Positions 1-8,009 of a stretch of 64,000 nt of DNA are shown here, one piece after another (the first letter of the stretch is position 1; every line of letters begins with the position of its first letter). This stretch comes from CAIWHR01 sp963816925 (GTDB lineage: Bacteria > Pseudomonadota > Gammaproteobacteria > Burkholderiales > Casimicrobiaceae). The position numbers were made by a program, and so were the translations under genes. The notes beneath the pieces were generated by a model. The model worked only from the letters and a program-made list of their open reading frames with translations, was not told the DNA's origin and made no database searches. The stretch covers positions 248,001 through 312,000 of the forward strand of contig CAWFMY010000005.1 of assembly GCA_963816925.1 (NCBI GenBank), read 5' to 3'.

Positions 1-83
1 TCGGCCGTCGATTCGAGCAGCGCGCCGTCGCTGTCGAAGAGCTCGAAGGTCATCGTCACGACGGTGTTGGCGAAAATGTTCAT
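1..83 (-). CDS. FKBP-type peptidyl-prolyl cis-trans isomerase, N-terminal fragment
   Basis: Only the first 27 codons lie in the window; the gene continues past base 1. The visible start reads MNIFANTVVTMTFEL and then an aspartate-rich turn (FDSDGALLES), which matches the first two strands of SlyD/SlpA-type FKBP isomerases, whose N-terminus is a short hydrophobic strand followed by a D-G turn. GGAG lies a few bases before the ATG at 83. These enzymes isomerise prolyl bonds and often act as chaperones. In betaproteobacteria a small FKBP gene is commonly found beside the RoxA-like cupin gene that lies divergently here. The family call rests on few residues and on context. Confidence 0.6.
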   Translation of the reverse strand, partial: MNIFANTVVTMTFELFDSDGALLESTA

Positions 84-183
84 CAGGACTCCGAGGGATG
101 GGGTAACCGGCGCGCCGCCGCCTGCGCGCGTGCGGCCGCGCATGCGTGCCGCGGCCGGGCGCTATTGTAACTGACCGCACCGC

Positions 184-196
184 TATAATTGGCGGA
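184..196 (+). promoter_or_regulatory. -10 box abutting the roxA start (possible leaderless transcript)
   Basis: A perfect TATAAT lies at 184-189, with exactly six bases between it and the ATG at 196, so the predicted first transcribed base falls on or next to the start codon. No good -35 is seen at 17 bp (TTGTAA at 165-170 is 13 bp away). A second -10-like box for the divergent FKBP gene, TACAAT on the reverse strand, lies at 164-169. A strong AAGGAGGT at 211-218 sits inside the coding region and has no start codon in frame after it. Confidence 0.45.
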
Positions 197-1350
197 TGCC
201 CGCCGCAACGAAGGAGGTCCCGCGTCCCCGGCTTCTTGGCGGCCGCAGCACTCCGGATTTCCTGCGCCGGTTCTGGCAAAAGGACGCTCTTCTCGTGCGA
301 TCCGCGCTGCCGGGATTTCGCGGCGTCATGACCGCGCGGCAGCTCGCCGCACTTGCGCTGCGCGACGACGTCGAGTCGCGGCTCGTCGTCCGCGACGGGG
401 CGCGCTGGTCCCTCGCGCACGGCCCGTTCCGGCGCGCCGACTTCGACGCGCTGCCCGAACGCAACTGGACGCTGCTGGTGCAGGGCGTGAACCTGCATTC
501 CGCGGCGGCCGACGCGCTGCTGCGCCGGTTCTCGTTCCTGCCGTTCGCGCGGTTGGACGATGTCATGGTGAGCCTCGCTGCACCCGGCGGCGGCGTCGGG
601 CCGCACGTCGACTCCTACGACGTCTTCCTGCTGCAGGGCGAGGGACGGCGGCGCTGGCGCTATGGCCGCCAGGCGGACCTCACGCTGCGGCCCCGCGTTC
701 CGCTCAAGATCCTGCGGCGATTCGAGCCGCGGCACGACGACGTGCTGGGTCCGGGCGACATGCTCTACCTTCCGCCGTCGTTCGCGCACGACGGCACGGC
801 GATCGACGCCTGCATGACTTGTTCGATCGGCTTTCGCGCGCCCGCGGCCAACGAGCTCGCCGTTGCGTTTCTCGATTGGCTGCGCGACGGCCTCGAGCTG
901 CCCGGGCGCTATGCGGATCCCGACCTCGACGCCACCGGCGAGCCCGCACGTATCGGCAAAACGATGCAGCGCCGCTGCGCGAAAATGCTCGCCGCGATAC
1001 GCTGGGACCGCGACGCCGTGGACCGCTTCGTCGGCGCGTTCCTGTCGGAGCCGAAGCCGTCCGTTTTTTTCATCCCGCCCGCGCCGGTGTTTTCGCTTGC
1101 ATCGTTCCGGGCCGCGGCCCGCCGGCGCGGCGTGCGGCTCGACCGGCGATCGCAGCTGCTCTACGACGACCAGAAGCTGTACATCAACGGCGACGCGCAG
1201 CGCTGGCCGGCGTCGGGTGCGCCCCTGCTGCGGCGTCTCGCCAACGAACGCGCGCTATCGCGAACCGCGATCGCGGCCGCCACACCCGCGGCATTCGTCT
1301 TGTTGTACGATTGGTACCGTCATGGCTACCTCCATCCCGACGCCGCCTGA
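196..1350 (+). CDS. roxA: JmjC/cupin ribosomal oxygenase, RoxA (YcfD)-like
   Basis: Predicted 2-oxoglutarate/Fe(II) oxygenase of the ribosomal-oxygenase group; the E. coli member hydroxylates an arginine of ribosomal protein L16. The 384 residues carry the iron ligands in the expected order: H137-x-D139 in GPHVDSYDVFLLQ and H198 in PPSFAHDGTA. The FWQKDALLVRSALPGF stretch near residues 26-41 is a typical N-terminal signature of the group. The C-terminal third matches the winged-helix part of the family, giving a normal total length. The start follows a -10 box by six bases, so the message may be leaderless. The stop overlaps the start of the next gene, which suggests translational coupling. 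Confidence 0.85.
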   Translation: MPAATKEVPRPRLLGGRSTPDFLRRFWQKDALLVRSALPGFRGVMTARQLAALALRDDVESRLVVRDGARWSLAHGPFRRADFDALPERNWTLLVQGVNLHSAAADALLRRFSFLPFARLDDVMVSLAAPGGGVGPHVDSYDVFLLQGEGRRRWRYGRQADLTLRPRVPLKILRRFEPRHDDVLGPGDMLYLPPSFAHDGTAIDACMTCSIGFRAPAANELAVAFLDWLRDGLELPGRYADPDLDATGEPARIGKTMQRRCAKMLAAIRWDRDAVDRFVGAFLSEPKPSVFFIPPAPVFSLASFRAAARRRGVRLDRRSQLLYDDQKLYINGDAQRWPASGAPLLRRLANERALSRTAIAAATPAAFVLLYDWYRHGYLHPDAA

Positions 1351-1846
1351 CGCCGTACCCTCGCCGCAGCCGCGCCAGGACACGCTGGTCACGGTGAGCG
1401 AGCAGGTCGCGGCGCTCGACGAAATCATCGGCCTCGCGCAGCACTCGATCCGCATATTCGACTACGACATGTCCGACATGGGGTGGAACAGCCAGGCGCG
1501 CGCCGAGCGCCTGTCCGCGTTCCTGCGCCGCGCGCGGACGTCGAAGATCGAGATCATCGTGCACGAAACGCGCTGGATCGAATCTTCGTGCCCGCGCCTC
1601 ATGGCGTTGCTGCGATCCTTTGGCGACCGGATGACGATCTATGTCACCGGACCCGAGGCGCGCGGCGCATCGGACCCGCTGGTGCTGGTCGACGGGCGCC
1701 ACTTCCTCCATCGCTTCCACGTCGACCAACCTCGCGCGTCGCTCGCGATCGAGTCGCCGCAACTGGCCGGACCGCTCGTCAACCGCTTCGAGGAAATCTG
1801 GGCGACCGGAGAGGCAGGCCTCAGCGGCACTGTGCTCGGCATTTAA
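1322..1846 (+). CDS. phospholipase D-like small protein of unknown function (DUF7931-type)
   Basis: A 174-residue protein whose ATG lies 29 bases inside the end of the roxA-like gene. The core (ALDEIIGLAQHSIRIFDYDM, then an alternating strand/helix pattern ending in FLHRFHVDQPR) looks like one phospholipase D-type half-domain, but I see no HxKxxxxD catalytic motif, so an enzymatic role is doubtful. It may be a nucleotide- or RNA-binding relative. Small proteins of this kind recur next to RoxA-like and FKBP genes in betaproteobacteria. Its stop codon overlaps the stop codon of the convergent glycosyltransferase. The DUF number is from memory. Confidence 0.6.
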   Translation: MATSIPTPPDAVPSPQPRQDTLVTVSEQVAALDEIIGLAQHSIRIFDYDMSDMGWNSQARAERLSAFLRRARTSKIEIIVHETRWIESSCPRLMALLRSFGDRMTIYVTGPEARGASDPLVLVDGRHFLHRFHVDQPRASLAIESPQLAGPLVNRFEEIWATGEAGLSGTVLGI

Positions 1847-3072
1847 CGTTTAGTCGCAATGGCCGCGGTCAGCAGCGCTGCATACTGGCGCGCCGTGTGC
1901 GCCGGAGTGAAGGAATCGCGGATGCGCGCGGCGCCGCCTGCCGCGATTTTCGCGAACAGCGCCGGATCGCCGGCGAGACGCGCAATCGCCGCTGCCACGG
2001 ACGCCGGATCGCGCCTTTCGTACGTCACGCAAGTCACGCCGTCGTCGTAGATCGGCGACGGCGTCAGCGGCGCCGGCACGATGACCGGCAGGCGCGCGGC
2101 CATTGCCTCCATCGCGACCAGCGGAGCGGGCTCGGGAACCGACGACCAGAACAGCAACGCGTCGTGTTCCGCGAAGAGCGCGGGCAGCGCCGCGCGCGGC
2201 ACCGGCGCGCGCCAATCGATGGCCTCCGAAAGCCCCAGGTCGGCGCTTCGCCGTTCCACCAGCGAGCGGTAGGCCGACGGGCCTTCGCCGAGGATCAGCG
2301 TCAGGGTAAGCCGCGCATCGCGTTCGCGCGCGCGCGCCAGGCCTTCGAGCAGCAGGTGCGCGCCTTTTTCCTTGACCAGGCGCCCGACGTAGAGGAGGCG
2401 CCCCGCGAACGGCCGCGCCGGCCGCGTTGCCGCAGGCACGGGCACGCCGAAATAGATCGCGTGCGCGGCGTTCGCGGGGAGACCGGCGCGCACCGTCGCC
2501 GCGGCCCACGAGCGGCTCGAGAATATCGCGCAGCGAATCGCGCGTGGATCCGCGCGCCGGCCGAGCCACGAATGACGACCACGCGCGCGCAGGATCCGTC
2601 CGGTGAGCGTGCCCCCTACGAATTCCGCCGCGAGTCCCTCGATCGCCACCGGCACCACGCACGAATGACGATCGAGCGCCAGCGCGAGGCCGCCGGCAGG
2701 CGCTTCCTCGACGCAATACAGGACGGCGTCGTAATGCCGCGACGCGAGCCGCCGTTCAAGATCGGTCAGCGCGGCGGCCCCGGACCGCATTTCCGCCCTG
2801 GATGCAAAGAGGTCGCGCAAGGCACGCCGCCGCCGCGGCGAAAGCGTCGACCACAGGTTCACGGCCGTCTCCGACCGGTTGAATTTCGTCAGCCACGTGC
2901 CGTGGGGCCGGGGATCGACGGCGCCCGCTTCCGGGACGACCGAGGCGCCCGTGGCGTCGTCGACGTCGAAGCCCAGTGCGCGCAAACCGTCGGCGACGTC
3001 GGCAAGCGCGCGCTCGAGCCCGCCCGCCCGGCGCGCGAAGCCCGGCCCGGCGATGAGAATCGACAGCGCCAT
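1843..3072 (-). CDS. glycosyltransferase family 4-type (GT-B fold)
   Basis: A 409-residue GT-B transferase. The C-terminal half is typical: GRLLYVGRLVKEKGAHLLLEG is the start of the nucleotide-sugar domain, and EPAPLVAMEAMAARLPVIV carries the E-x7-E donor-binding motif of families 1/4. The N-terminal part (MALSILIAGPG then helices) fits the acceptor domain but shows little family signal. The sugar and acceptor cannot be read. It lies 54 bases downstream of a NeuD-like acetyltransferase on the same strand, which suggests a role in cell-surface glycan assembly. Its stop overlaps that of the convergent gene. Confidence 0.8.
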   Translation of the reverse strand: MALSILIAGPGFARRAGGLERALADVADGLRALGFDVDDATGASVVPEAGAVDPRPHGTWLTKFNRSETAVNLWSTLSPRRRRALRDLFASRAEMRSGAAALTDLERRLASRHYDAVLYCVEEAPAGGLALALDRHSCVVPVAIEGLAAEFVGGTLTGRILRARGRHSWLGRRADPRAIRCAIFSSRSWAAATVRAGLPANAAHAIYFGVPVPAATRPARPFAGRLLYVGRLVKEKGAHLLLEGLARARERDARLTLTLILGEGPSAYRSLVERRSADLGLSEAIDWRAPVPRAALPALFAEHDALLFWSSVPEPAPLVAMEAMAARLPVIVPAPLTPSPIYDDGVTCVTYERRDPASVAAAIARLAGDPALFAKIAAGGAARIRDSFTPAHTARQYAALLTAAIATKR

Positions 3073-3126
3073 TACGCGATCAGGATGCGGGATGCGGGGC
3101 CGCGCGTCTCACGCAAGACCCACGCG

Positions 3127-3777
3127 TCACAGTCCATCGACGCCGGTCCTGACGACCTTCGCCGGCACGCCGGTCACGAGCGTGTGGGCCGCCACCGGTG
3201 CGACAACGACCGCGCCGGCACCGACGACCGCGCCCGCGCCGATGCTCGAATGCTCGCGCACGATGCTGCCGATGCCGATGTAGGCGCCTTCGCCGATTTC
3301 CACGCCGCCGGCGATCGCCACGCCTGGCCCGATCGTCGCAAATGCCCCGACCTTCGTGTGGTGGCCGATCGTCGCCCCGCGATTGACGATCGCGTGTTCG
3401 CCGAGCTCCACGTAGATGGACAGCTGCACGCCGGAATTGACCACTGCCCCCGCGCGCAGCGACGCGCGGCGCGAGACATACGCCGTCGGATGAACCAGGG
3501 TTGCAAATCCGTAACCGCGGCGCGCGAGCACCTCGATGGCCGCGCGCCGACGATTGCTGACCGCGCCGGACACCACGAGCGCATCGCGCGGTCCGAACGG
3601 CAGCGCGTCGATCCCGAACACGGGAAGCCCCTCGAGCGCCGTGCCGGCGGCAGGCACATCGAAGCTGCTGATGAAGCCCGCCGGCGCAAACCCGCCCGCC
3701 TCCTCGGCGATCTCGAGGGCCTGCACGGCGAATGTTCCGCAGCCGAGGATCAGGAGGCGCGGCGCGCCGGAGGTCAT
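3127..3777 (-). CDS. sugar O-acyltransferase, NeuD/PglD family
   Basis: 216 residues. The N-terminal Rossmann-like part begins MTSGAPRLLILGCGTFAVQ, and the second half is a left-handed beta-helix of hexapeptide repeats (AGAVVNSGVQLSIYV, GEHAIVNRGATIGHHT, GEGAYIGIGSIV, GAGAVVVAPV), ending in the usual TLVTGVPAKVV. Members acetylate amino-sugars with acetyl-CoA for sialic-acid, bacillosamine or O-antigen pathways. I chose the ATG at 3777 because the glycine-rich start follows directly; an upstream extension would overlap purC. The gene lies between purC and a glycosyltransferase, so a surface-glycan role is likely; the substrate is unknown. Confidence 0.8.
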   Translation of the reverse strand: MTSGAPRLLILGCGTFAVQALEIAEEAGGFAPAGFISSFDVPAAGTALEGLPVFGIDALPFGPRDALVVSGAVSNRRRAAIEVLARRGYGFATLVHPTAYVSRRASLRAGAVVNSGVQLSIYVELGEHAIVNRGATIGHHTKVGAFATIGPGVAIAGGVEIGEGAYIGIGSIVREHSSIGAGAVVGAGAVVVAPVAAHTLVTGVPAKVVRTGVDGL

Positions 3778-3814
3778 GCGAACGCTACGCTTCCTCGCGC
3801 GCGCCCCGGCACCT

Positions 3815-4537
3815 TCACAACGGCGCCCCGATGCGGCGCGCCACTTCGCGGTAGTGCTCGATGACGGTCCCGAGGTCGCGCCGGAAGCGATCCTTGTCGA
3901 GCTTCTCGCCGGTCTTCGCATCCCAGAGGCGGCAGCCATCGGGCGTGAACTCGTCGCCGAGAACGAGCGGCCCGGAAAGCTCGTCGGTCGGGTGCCCGAA
4001 TTCGAGCTTGTAGTCGACGAGGTCGATGCCGGCATCGGCGAATAGCGGCTTCAGCACGCCATTCACCTGGTGCGTCAGCGCCTTCATTTCGGCGATTTCG
4101 CCCTCGCTCGCCCAGCCGAGCACGCGGATGTGATCGTCGTTGACGAGCGGGTCGTGCAGCGCGTCGCTCTTGAGGAAGAATTCGAAGATCGGCTCGGCCA
4201 GCCTTGTCCCCTCCTCGATCCCGTAGCGCTTGGCCATCGAGCCCGCGCAGACGTTGCGCACGACGCACTCGATGGGCAGCATCTTCATCGCGCGGACCAG
4301 CGATTCGCGTTCGTTCAGCACCCGGACGAAATGCGTCCGCACGCCGGCGGCGGCGAGCTTGCCCATCACGAACGCATTGATCTTGTTGTTCGTTTCGCCC
4401 TTCAACTCGAGCTTCGCGAGCTTCACGCCGTCAAAGGCCGACACGTCGTCGCGGTAGTGCATCACGAGATGGCGCGGATCGTCGGTCGCGTAGACCGTCT
4501 TCGCCTTGCCCTTGTAGAGTTCCGCACGCTTCTCCAT
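3815..4537 (-). CDS. purC: phosphoribosylaminoimidazole-succinocarboxamide synthase
   Basis: SAICAR synthetase of de novo purine synthesis: ATP-dependent ligation of aspartate to CAIR. The 240-residue single-domain form matches the usual bacterial length. Diagnostic stretches are MEKRAELYKGKAKTVY at the start, DDVSAFDGVK, RNVCAGSMAKRYGI, and LVDYKLEFG near the end. I chose the ATG at 4537 because GACGGGG lies at good spacing before it; an ATG two codons upstream (4543) is also possible. The MBL-hydrolase stop lies at 4549, so the two genes nearly overlap and are probably co-transcribed. Confidence 0.93.
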   Translation of the reverse strand: MEKRAELYKGKAKTVYATDDPRHLVMHYRDDVSAFDGVKLAKLELKGETNNKINAFVMGKLAAAGVRTHFVRVLNERESLVRAMKMLPIECVVRNVCAGSMAKRYGIEEGTRLAEPIFEFFLKSDALHDPLVNDDHIRVLGWASEGEIAEMKALTHQVNGVLKPLFADAGIDLVDYKLEFGHPTDELSGPLVLGDEFTPDGCRLWDAKTGEKLDKDRFRRDLGTVIEHYREVARRIGAPL

Positions 4538-4548
4538 GGTCATCCCCG

Positions 4549-5313
4549 TCAAAGTTCACGCCAGCCGAATCCGGCATCCTGCTCGGCGATTCCGATCCAG
4601 TCATGCGCGCAGCCGAGCGCGCCGGCCAGCGCGGCGCGCGCGAGTTCCCGCGTGTTGTTCTCGCGCGACAGGTGCGCGGCAAGGATGTGGACGAGCTTCG
4701 AGTTGTCGAGACGCGCGAGAAGCGCCGCGGCGGTCCCGTTGTCGAGGTGCCCGAGCCGGGAGGCGATCCGCTTCTTGAGCGGCCATGGGTAGCTGCCGTT
4801 CTCGAGCATGTCGAGGTCGTGGTTGCACTCGAGCACCAACGCCTCGCAGCCGGTGAGGCAGTCTTCGACGTGCGGCGTCGAGACGCCGAGGTCGGTGAGG
4901 ATGCCGACGCGGCGCGCGCCGTCGCCGATCACGTACTGCACCGGCTCGCGCGCATCGTGCGGCACCGGGATCGGAACGATCTCGAGCGCACCGATGGCGA
5001 AGCGCTCGTGGCTGTCGAAGCCGTACACGCGCGTCATCCCCTCGAACCGGTCGGCGACCGCGGTGAGCGTCCCGAACGTCGCCCACACGGGAGTTCCATG
5101 CTTGGCGGCGAACGCCGGCACGCCGCCGATGTGGTCCGAATGCTCGTGGGTGACGAGGATCGCGGTGAGGTCGCCGGGCAGGAGCCCGAGACGGGCAAGC
5201 CGCGCGCCGGCATCGCGAATGCCGAAGCCGCAGTCGACCAGCACGCGCGTGGCGCCCGCTTCGACGACGAGCCCGTTGCCCTCGCTGCCGCTGCCCAGGG
5301 ACGCAAAACGCAC
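4549..5313 (-). CDS. MBL-fold metallo-hydrolase, YycJ/WalJ type
   Basis: A 254-residue metallo-beta-lactamase-fold protein. The metal motif THEHSDH gives H56, H58, D60 and H61; a further histidine lies in PVPHDAREPVQY, and the aspartate in ILTDLGV and the histidines in ECNHDLDML and LAAHLSREN fit the remaining ligands. The start MRFASLGSGSEGNGLVVE is characteristic of the YycJ/WalJ group of predicted phosphodiesterases. The substrate is not established. It is the third gene of a dapA-bamC-MBL-purC run, an arrangement common in betaproteobacteria, with 17 bases between it and bamC. Confidence 0.85.
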   Translation of the reverse strand: MRFASLGSGSEGNGLVVEAGATRVLVDCGFGIRDAGARLARLGLLPGDLTAILVTHEHSDHIGGVPAFAAKHGTPVWATFGTLTAVADRFEGMTRVYGFDSHERFAIGALEIVPIPVPHDAREPVQYVIGDGARRVGILTDLGVSTPHVEDCLTGCEALVLECNHDLDMLENGSYPWPLKKRIASRLGHLDNGTAAALLARLDNSKLVHILAAHLSRENNTRELARAALAGALGCAHDWIGIAEQDAGFGWREL

Positions 5314-5330
5314 TGGGAACCTTCCCGGTG

Positions 5331-6449
5331 CTACTTCAACTGATCCTTGAGGAGCGTCAGTATCTTTTCACCGGTCACGCTCTTGTCCGGCGCACCGCCC
5401 GGATCCTGCACCGTCACGACGCTGCGCGGGTCCGACTGCGCGATCGTGATCCGGTATTGCTCGGGCTTCTCGTCCTTGGATTTCCAGAACATGAGCTTGT
5501 TCAGGATCCCTTCCTCTTTCGCCGCGGTCTCCGGATTGGAATAGCGGACGAAGTACTGGCCCTTCGAGCGGTCGCGGTCGACGACCGTGAAGCCGATCCG
5601 GTCGAGCGCGAGGCCCACGCGGCGCCAGGCGCGGTCGAAGCTGTCGTCCAGCACGAGCTGGTTGACGCCGTCCGGCGCCTTCTGCAGCAGCGCACGGTCG
5701 GGTGTCGCGGTGCCGCCGGGGGCGGTCGCACGCAGCGATTCGTTGGCCTGGGTTTCCGGCACACCGAAGCGGACCATCAGCCGGCCGAGCCATTCGGCAT
5801 CGAGGCCCGGATTGGGCGGCAGCACGGCCCAGGCGAACGCCGTGGGCGACGAGTTGTCGATCTTGGCGGTCGGCACCTGCTCCATGACCCGGCTCGACAC
5901 GTAGATGTCGACGGATCCCGGATCGTTTCCGCGTTCGACGCGGGTGTGGAATTTCTCGCGCTTGTAAGTTGTATAGAACAGATCCGCGTACTTGCCGATC
6001 GTGCTGCGGAGCGCGTCGGGCGGGAGCTCGGCGCGGTTTTCGGCCCAGTCCGTTTCCATGATGCCGGAGCCCGGAAGTTCTTTGGCCAGCACGAAGCCGT
6101 TGTCGAGCCAGAACTGGCGCGTGATGTTCCATGCCTGCTCGGGCGTGGATTTCACATGCAGCCAGCGCTCGTTGCCCTCCTTGACGATTTTCGCGTCGGC
6201 GATCTGGTTGGGCGCAATCTGGTCCGGGCCTTTTGGCTTGGTCGCGTCGCGCGCGGCGAGTCCCGAGGCCGTCGACACGTTGTAGCGGTCGTCGTAGGCC
6301 GGCGACCGGAGGTCCGGCGGAATCTCGAGCGCCGGCGTGGTGCTGACCGACTTGTAGTCGATCTTCTTGCCGATCGAGGTCGTCGTCTCGCATCCTGCAA
6401 GTGCTACGACCGTCAGCGCGACGGCGAGGATGGGTGCCAATGGCTTCAT
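5331..6449 (-). CDS. bamC: outer-membrane assembly lipoprotein BamC
   Basis: Accessory lipoprotein of the BAM complex that inserts beta-barrel proteins in the outer membrane. The 372-residue protein begins with a lipoprotein signal (VALTVVALAGC, Cys20) and an unstructured stretch containing the conserved DYKSVSTTPALEIPPDL segment that binds BamD. Two helix-grip domains follow, the second with NQLVLDDSFDRAWRRVGLAL and GQYFVRY. The start at 6449 overlaps the dapA stop by four bases (ATGA), the classic dapA-bamC coupling. The frame is open far upstream on this strand, but that extension lies inside dapA and has no merit. Confidence 0.92.
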   Translation of the reverse strand: MKPLAPILAVALTVVALAGCETTTSIGKKIDYKSVSTTPALEIPPDLRSPAYDDRYNVSTASGLAARDATKPKGPDQIAPNQIADAKIVKEGNERWLHVKSTPEQAWNITRQFWLDNGFVLAKELPGSGIMETDWAENRAELPPDALRSTIGKYADLFYTTYKREKFHTRVERGNDPGSVDIYVSSRVMEQVPTAKIDNSSPTAFAWAVLPPNPGLDAEWLGRLMVRFGVPETQANESLRATAPGGTATPDRALLQKAPDGVNQLVLDDSFDRAWRRVGLALDRIGFTVVDRDRSKGQYFVRYSNPETAAKEEGILNKLMFWKSKDEKPEQYRITIAQSDPRSVVTVQDPGGAPDKSVTGEKILTLLKDQLK

Positions 6450-7354
6450 GCGGGAACCTTCGAAGGGGCGAGCACGCCGGCGTCGCGGAGCGCGCCGCGG
6501 ACGGACTCGTGAAACTGCGGCGACAACGGAACGAGCGGGAGTCGCAGCACGTTGTGGATGAGGCCCATCTCGGCAAGCGCCCATTTCACGGGAATCGGGT
6601 TGGCTTCGACAAAGAGGCGGCGATGAAGAGGTAGCAGGCGGTCGTTGCATGCCCGTGCTCGAACCAGATCGCCCGCGAGCGCCGCCGCGCACATCTCCGA
6701 CATCAGTTTCGGGGCAACGTTCGCGGTGACCGAGATCACCCCGTGCCCGCCCAGCAGCATGAGCGGCAGCGCCGCGAGGTCGTCGCCGCTGTAGATCGCG
6801 AAGTCGCGCTTGCCGGCGGCACCGAGCCCGCGCAGGAGCTCGCTGCAGCGGCCGAGGTCCGCCGTCGCGTCCTTGAGACCCACGATACCCGGCACTTGCG
6901 CAAGGCGCAGCACCGTCTCGTTCGCGAGATCGGCAACCGTGCGGCCCGGCACGTTGTAGAGAATCATCGGCAGGTCCACCTTTTCCGCGATGGTCCGGAA
7001 ATGGCGGTAGAGGCCTTCCTGCGTAGGCTTGTTGTAGTACGGGACAACCGAAAGGCAGCTCGCGACACCCGCGCTCTTCGCGTAGGCGGTGAGCGCGATG
7101 GCTTCGCTCGTGGAATTGGCGCCGGTGCCGGCGATGACCGGGATGCGTCCGCGCGCGAATTTGACGGCGGACTCGATCAGCAGGCAATGCTCGTCGACGT
7201 CGACCGTCGGCGATTCGCCCGTCGTGCCGACGATCACGATCCCCGCGGTGCCGTTCGCGGCGTGAAAATCGATCAGCTTGCCGAGTGCGGGAAGGTCGAG
7301 CGCGCCGCCTTCGACCATCGGCGTCGCGATTGCGACGATGCTGCCGGTCAACAT
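6446..7354 (-). CDS. dapA: 4-hydroxy-tetrahydrodipicolinate synthase
   Basis: First committed enzyme of diaminopimelate/lysine synthesis; it condenses pyruvate with aspartate semialdehyde. In its 302 residues the Schiff-base lysine is K161 (IVGLKDATADLG), with Y133 (MILYNVPGRT), T44-T45 (VGTTGESPT), Y107 and R138 at the same numbers as the E. coli enzyme. A TAAAAT box at 7379-7384 on the coding strand lies about 25 bases before the ATG and GGAG is near, so transcription of dapA-bamC-MBL probably starts here. No frame problem is seen. Confidence 0.95.
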   Translation of the reverse strand: MLTGSIVAIATPMVEGGALDLPALGKLIDFHAANGTAGIVIVGTTGESPTVDVDEHCLLIESAVKFARGRIPVIAGTGANSTSEAIALTAYAKSAGVASCLSVVPYYNKPTQEGLYRHFRTIAEKVDLPMILYNVPGRTVADLANETVLRLAQVPGIVGLKDATADLGRCSELLRGLGAAGKRDFAIYSGDDLAALPLMLLGGHGVISVTANVAPKLMSEMCAAALAGDLVRARACNDRLLPLHRRLFVEANPIPVKWALAEMGLIHNVLRLPLVPLSPQFHESVRGALRDAGVLAPSKVPA

Positions 7355-7415
7355 GGAGAAATGCCCGGAAAAGACGCGATTTTACCGCATTCGACCGGCG
7401 GGTGCCCGCGCTGGT

Positions 7416-8009
7416 TCAGTCGGAAGGACAGGCGGACGGGAGCACCGGGGGCCACGCCCGCCGGAGACCGACGGCGGCGATGCGCTGCACGACCGAATCC
7501 CGGCCTTCGCCGGCGATGCGGCCTTCTTCGTAGGCGACAACCTCGAGGCGACCCGCGACGATTCGCAGCAGTTCCCCGGGCTCGAGAAGAAACGCCGGAT
7601 TCGAGGGCCGGCCGAACGCCTCGTTGCCGCGCGCAAACGTCTCGTAGAGGAGCACGCCGTCGTCCGCCAGCGCGGCAAGGAGATCGCGAAAGAGCGGCCG
7701 GTGCAGGTAATTCGTGACCACGATCGCGTCGAAGCGGGCGCCCGCAAGCGGCCAGGCGCCCGACTCCAGATCGACGGCGGCGGTCTCCACACCCGGCACG
7801 CCGGCGAGCGCGGCGAGCGCCCCGGCGTCGCGGTCCACGGCAAGCACGCGGCGACCGCGCTCGCCGAACCAGCGCGCATGCCGGCCTTGCCCGCAGGCGA
7901 GATCCAGCACCCGCGCTCCCGGAGGCACGAGGGACGCGTGGCGGACGATCCACGGCGATGGAGGCAGTGGCGGCACCGGCGTCGGATGTCCGGGCATCGG
8001 CGCGCTCAT
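7416..8009 (-). CDS. class I SAM-dependent methyltransferase
   Basis: A 197-residue Rossmann methyltransferase. Motif I is ARVLDLACGQGRHARWF near residues 31-47, followed by the acidic strand end VLAVDRD and motif IV/post-I FDAIVVTNYLHRPLF. The sequence resembles TehB-like small-molecule methyltransferases, but the substrate cannot be told. Its ATG at 8009 overlaps the stop of the LysR gene upstream in an ATGA arrangement, so it is translated with the regulator. An internal ATG four codons later is a weaker alternative. Confidence 0.8.
   Translation of the reverse strand: MSAPMPGHPTPVPPLPPSPWIVRHASLVPPGARVLDLACGQGRHARWFGERGRRVLAVDRDAGALAALAGVPGVETAAVDLESGAWPLAGARFDAIVVTNYLHRPLFRDLLAALADDGVLLYETFARGNEAFGRPSNPAFLLEPGELLRIVAGRLEVVAYEEGRIAGEGRDSVVQRIAAVGLRRAWPPVLPSACPSD

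Noticed and set aside
211..218. AAGGAGGT as the ribosome site of roxA
   Set aside because: It lies 15 bases after the start of the recognised protein, and no in-frame start codon follows at suitable spacing.
1483..3864. A 793-codon forward frame over the glycosyltransferase and acetyltransferase
   Set aside because: Arginine-rich shadow frame antisense to two good genes.
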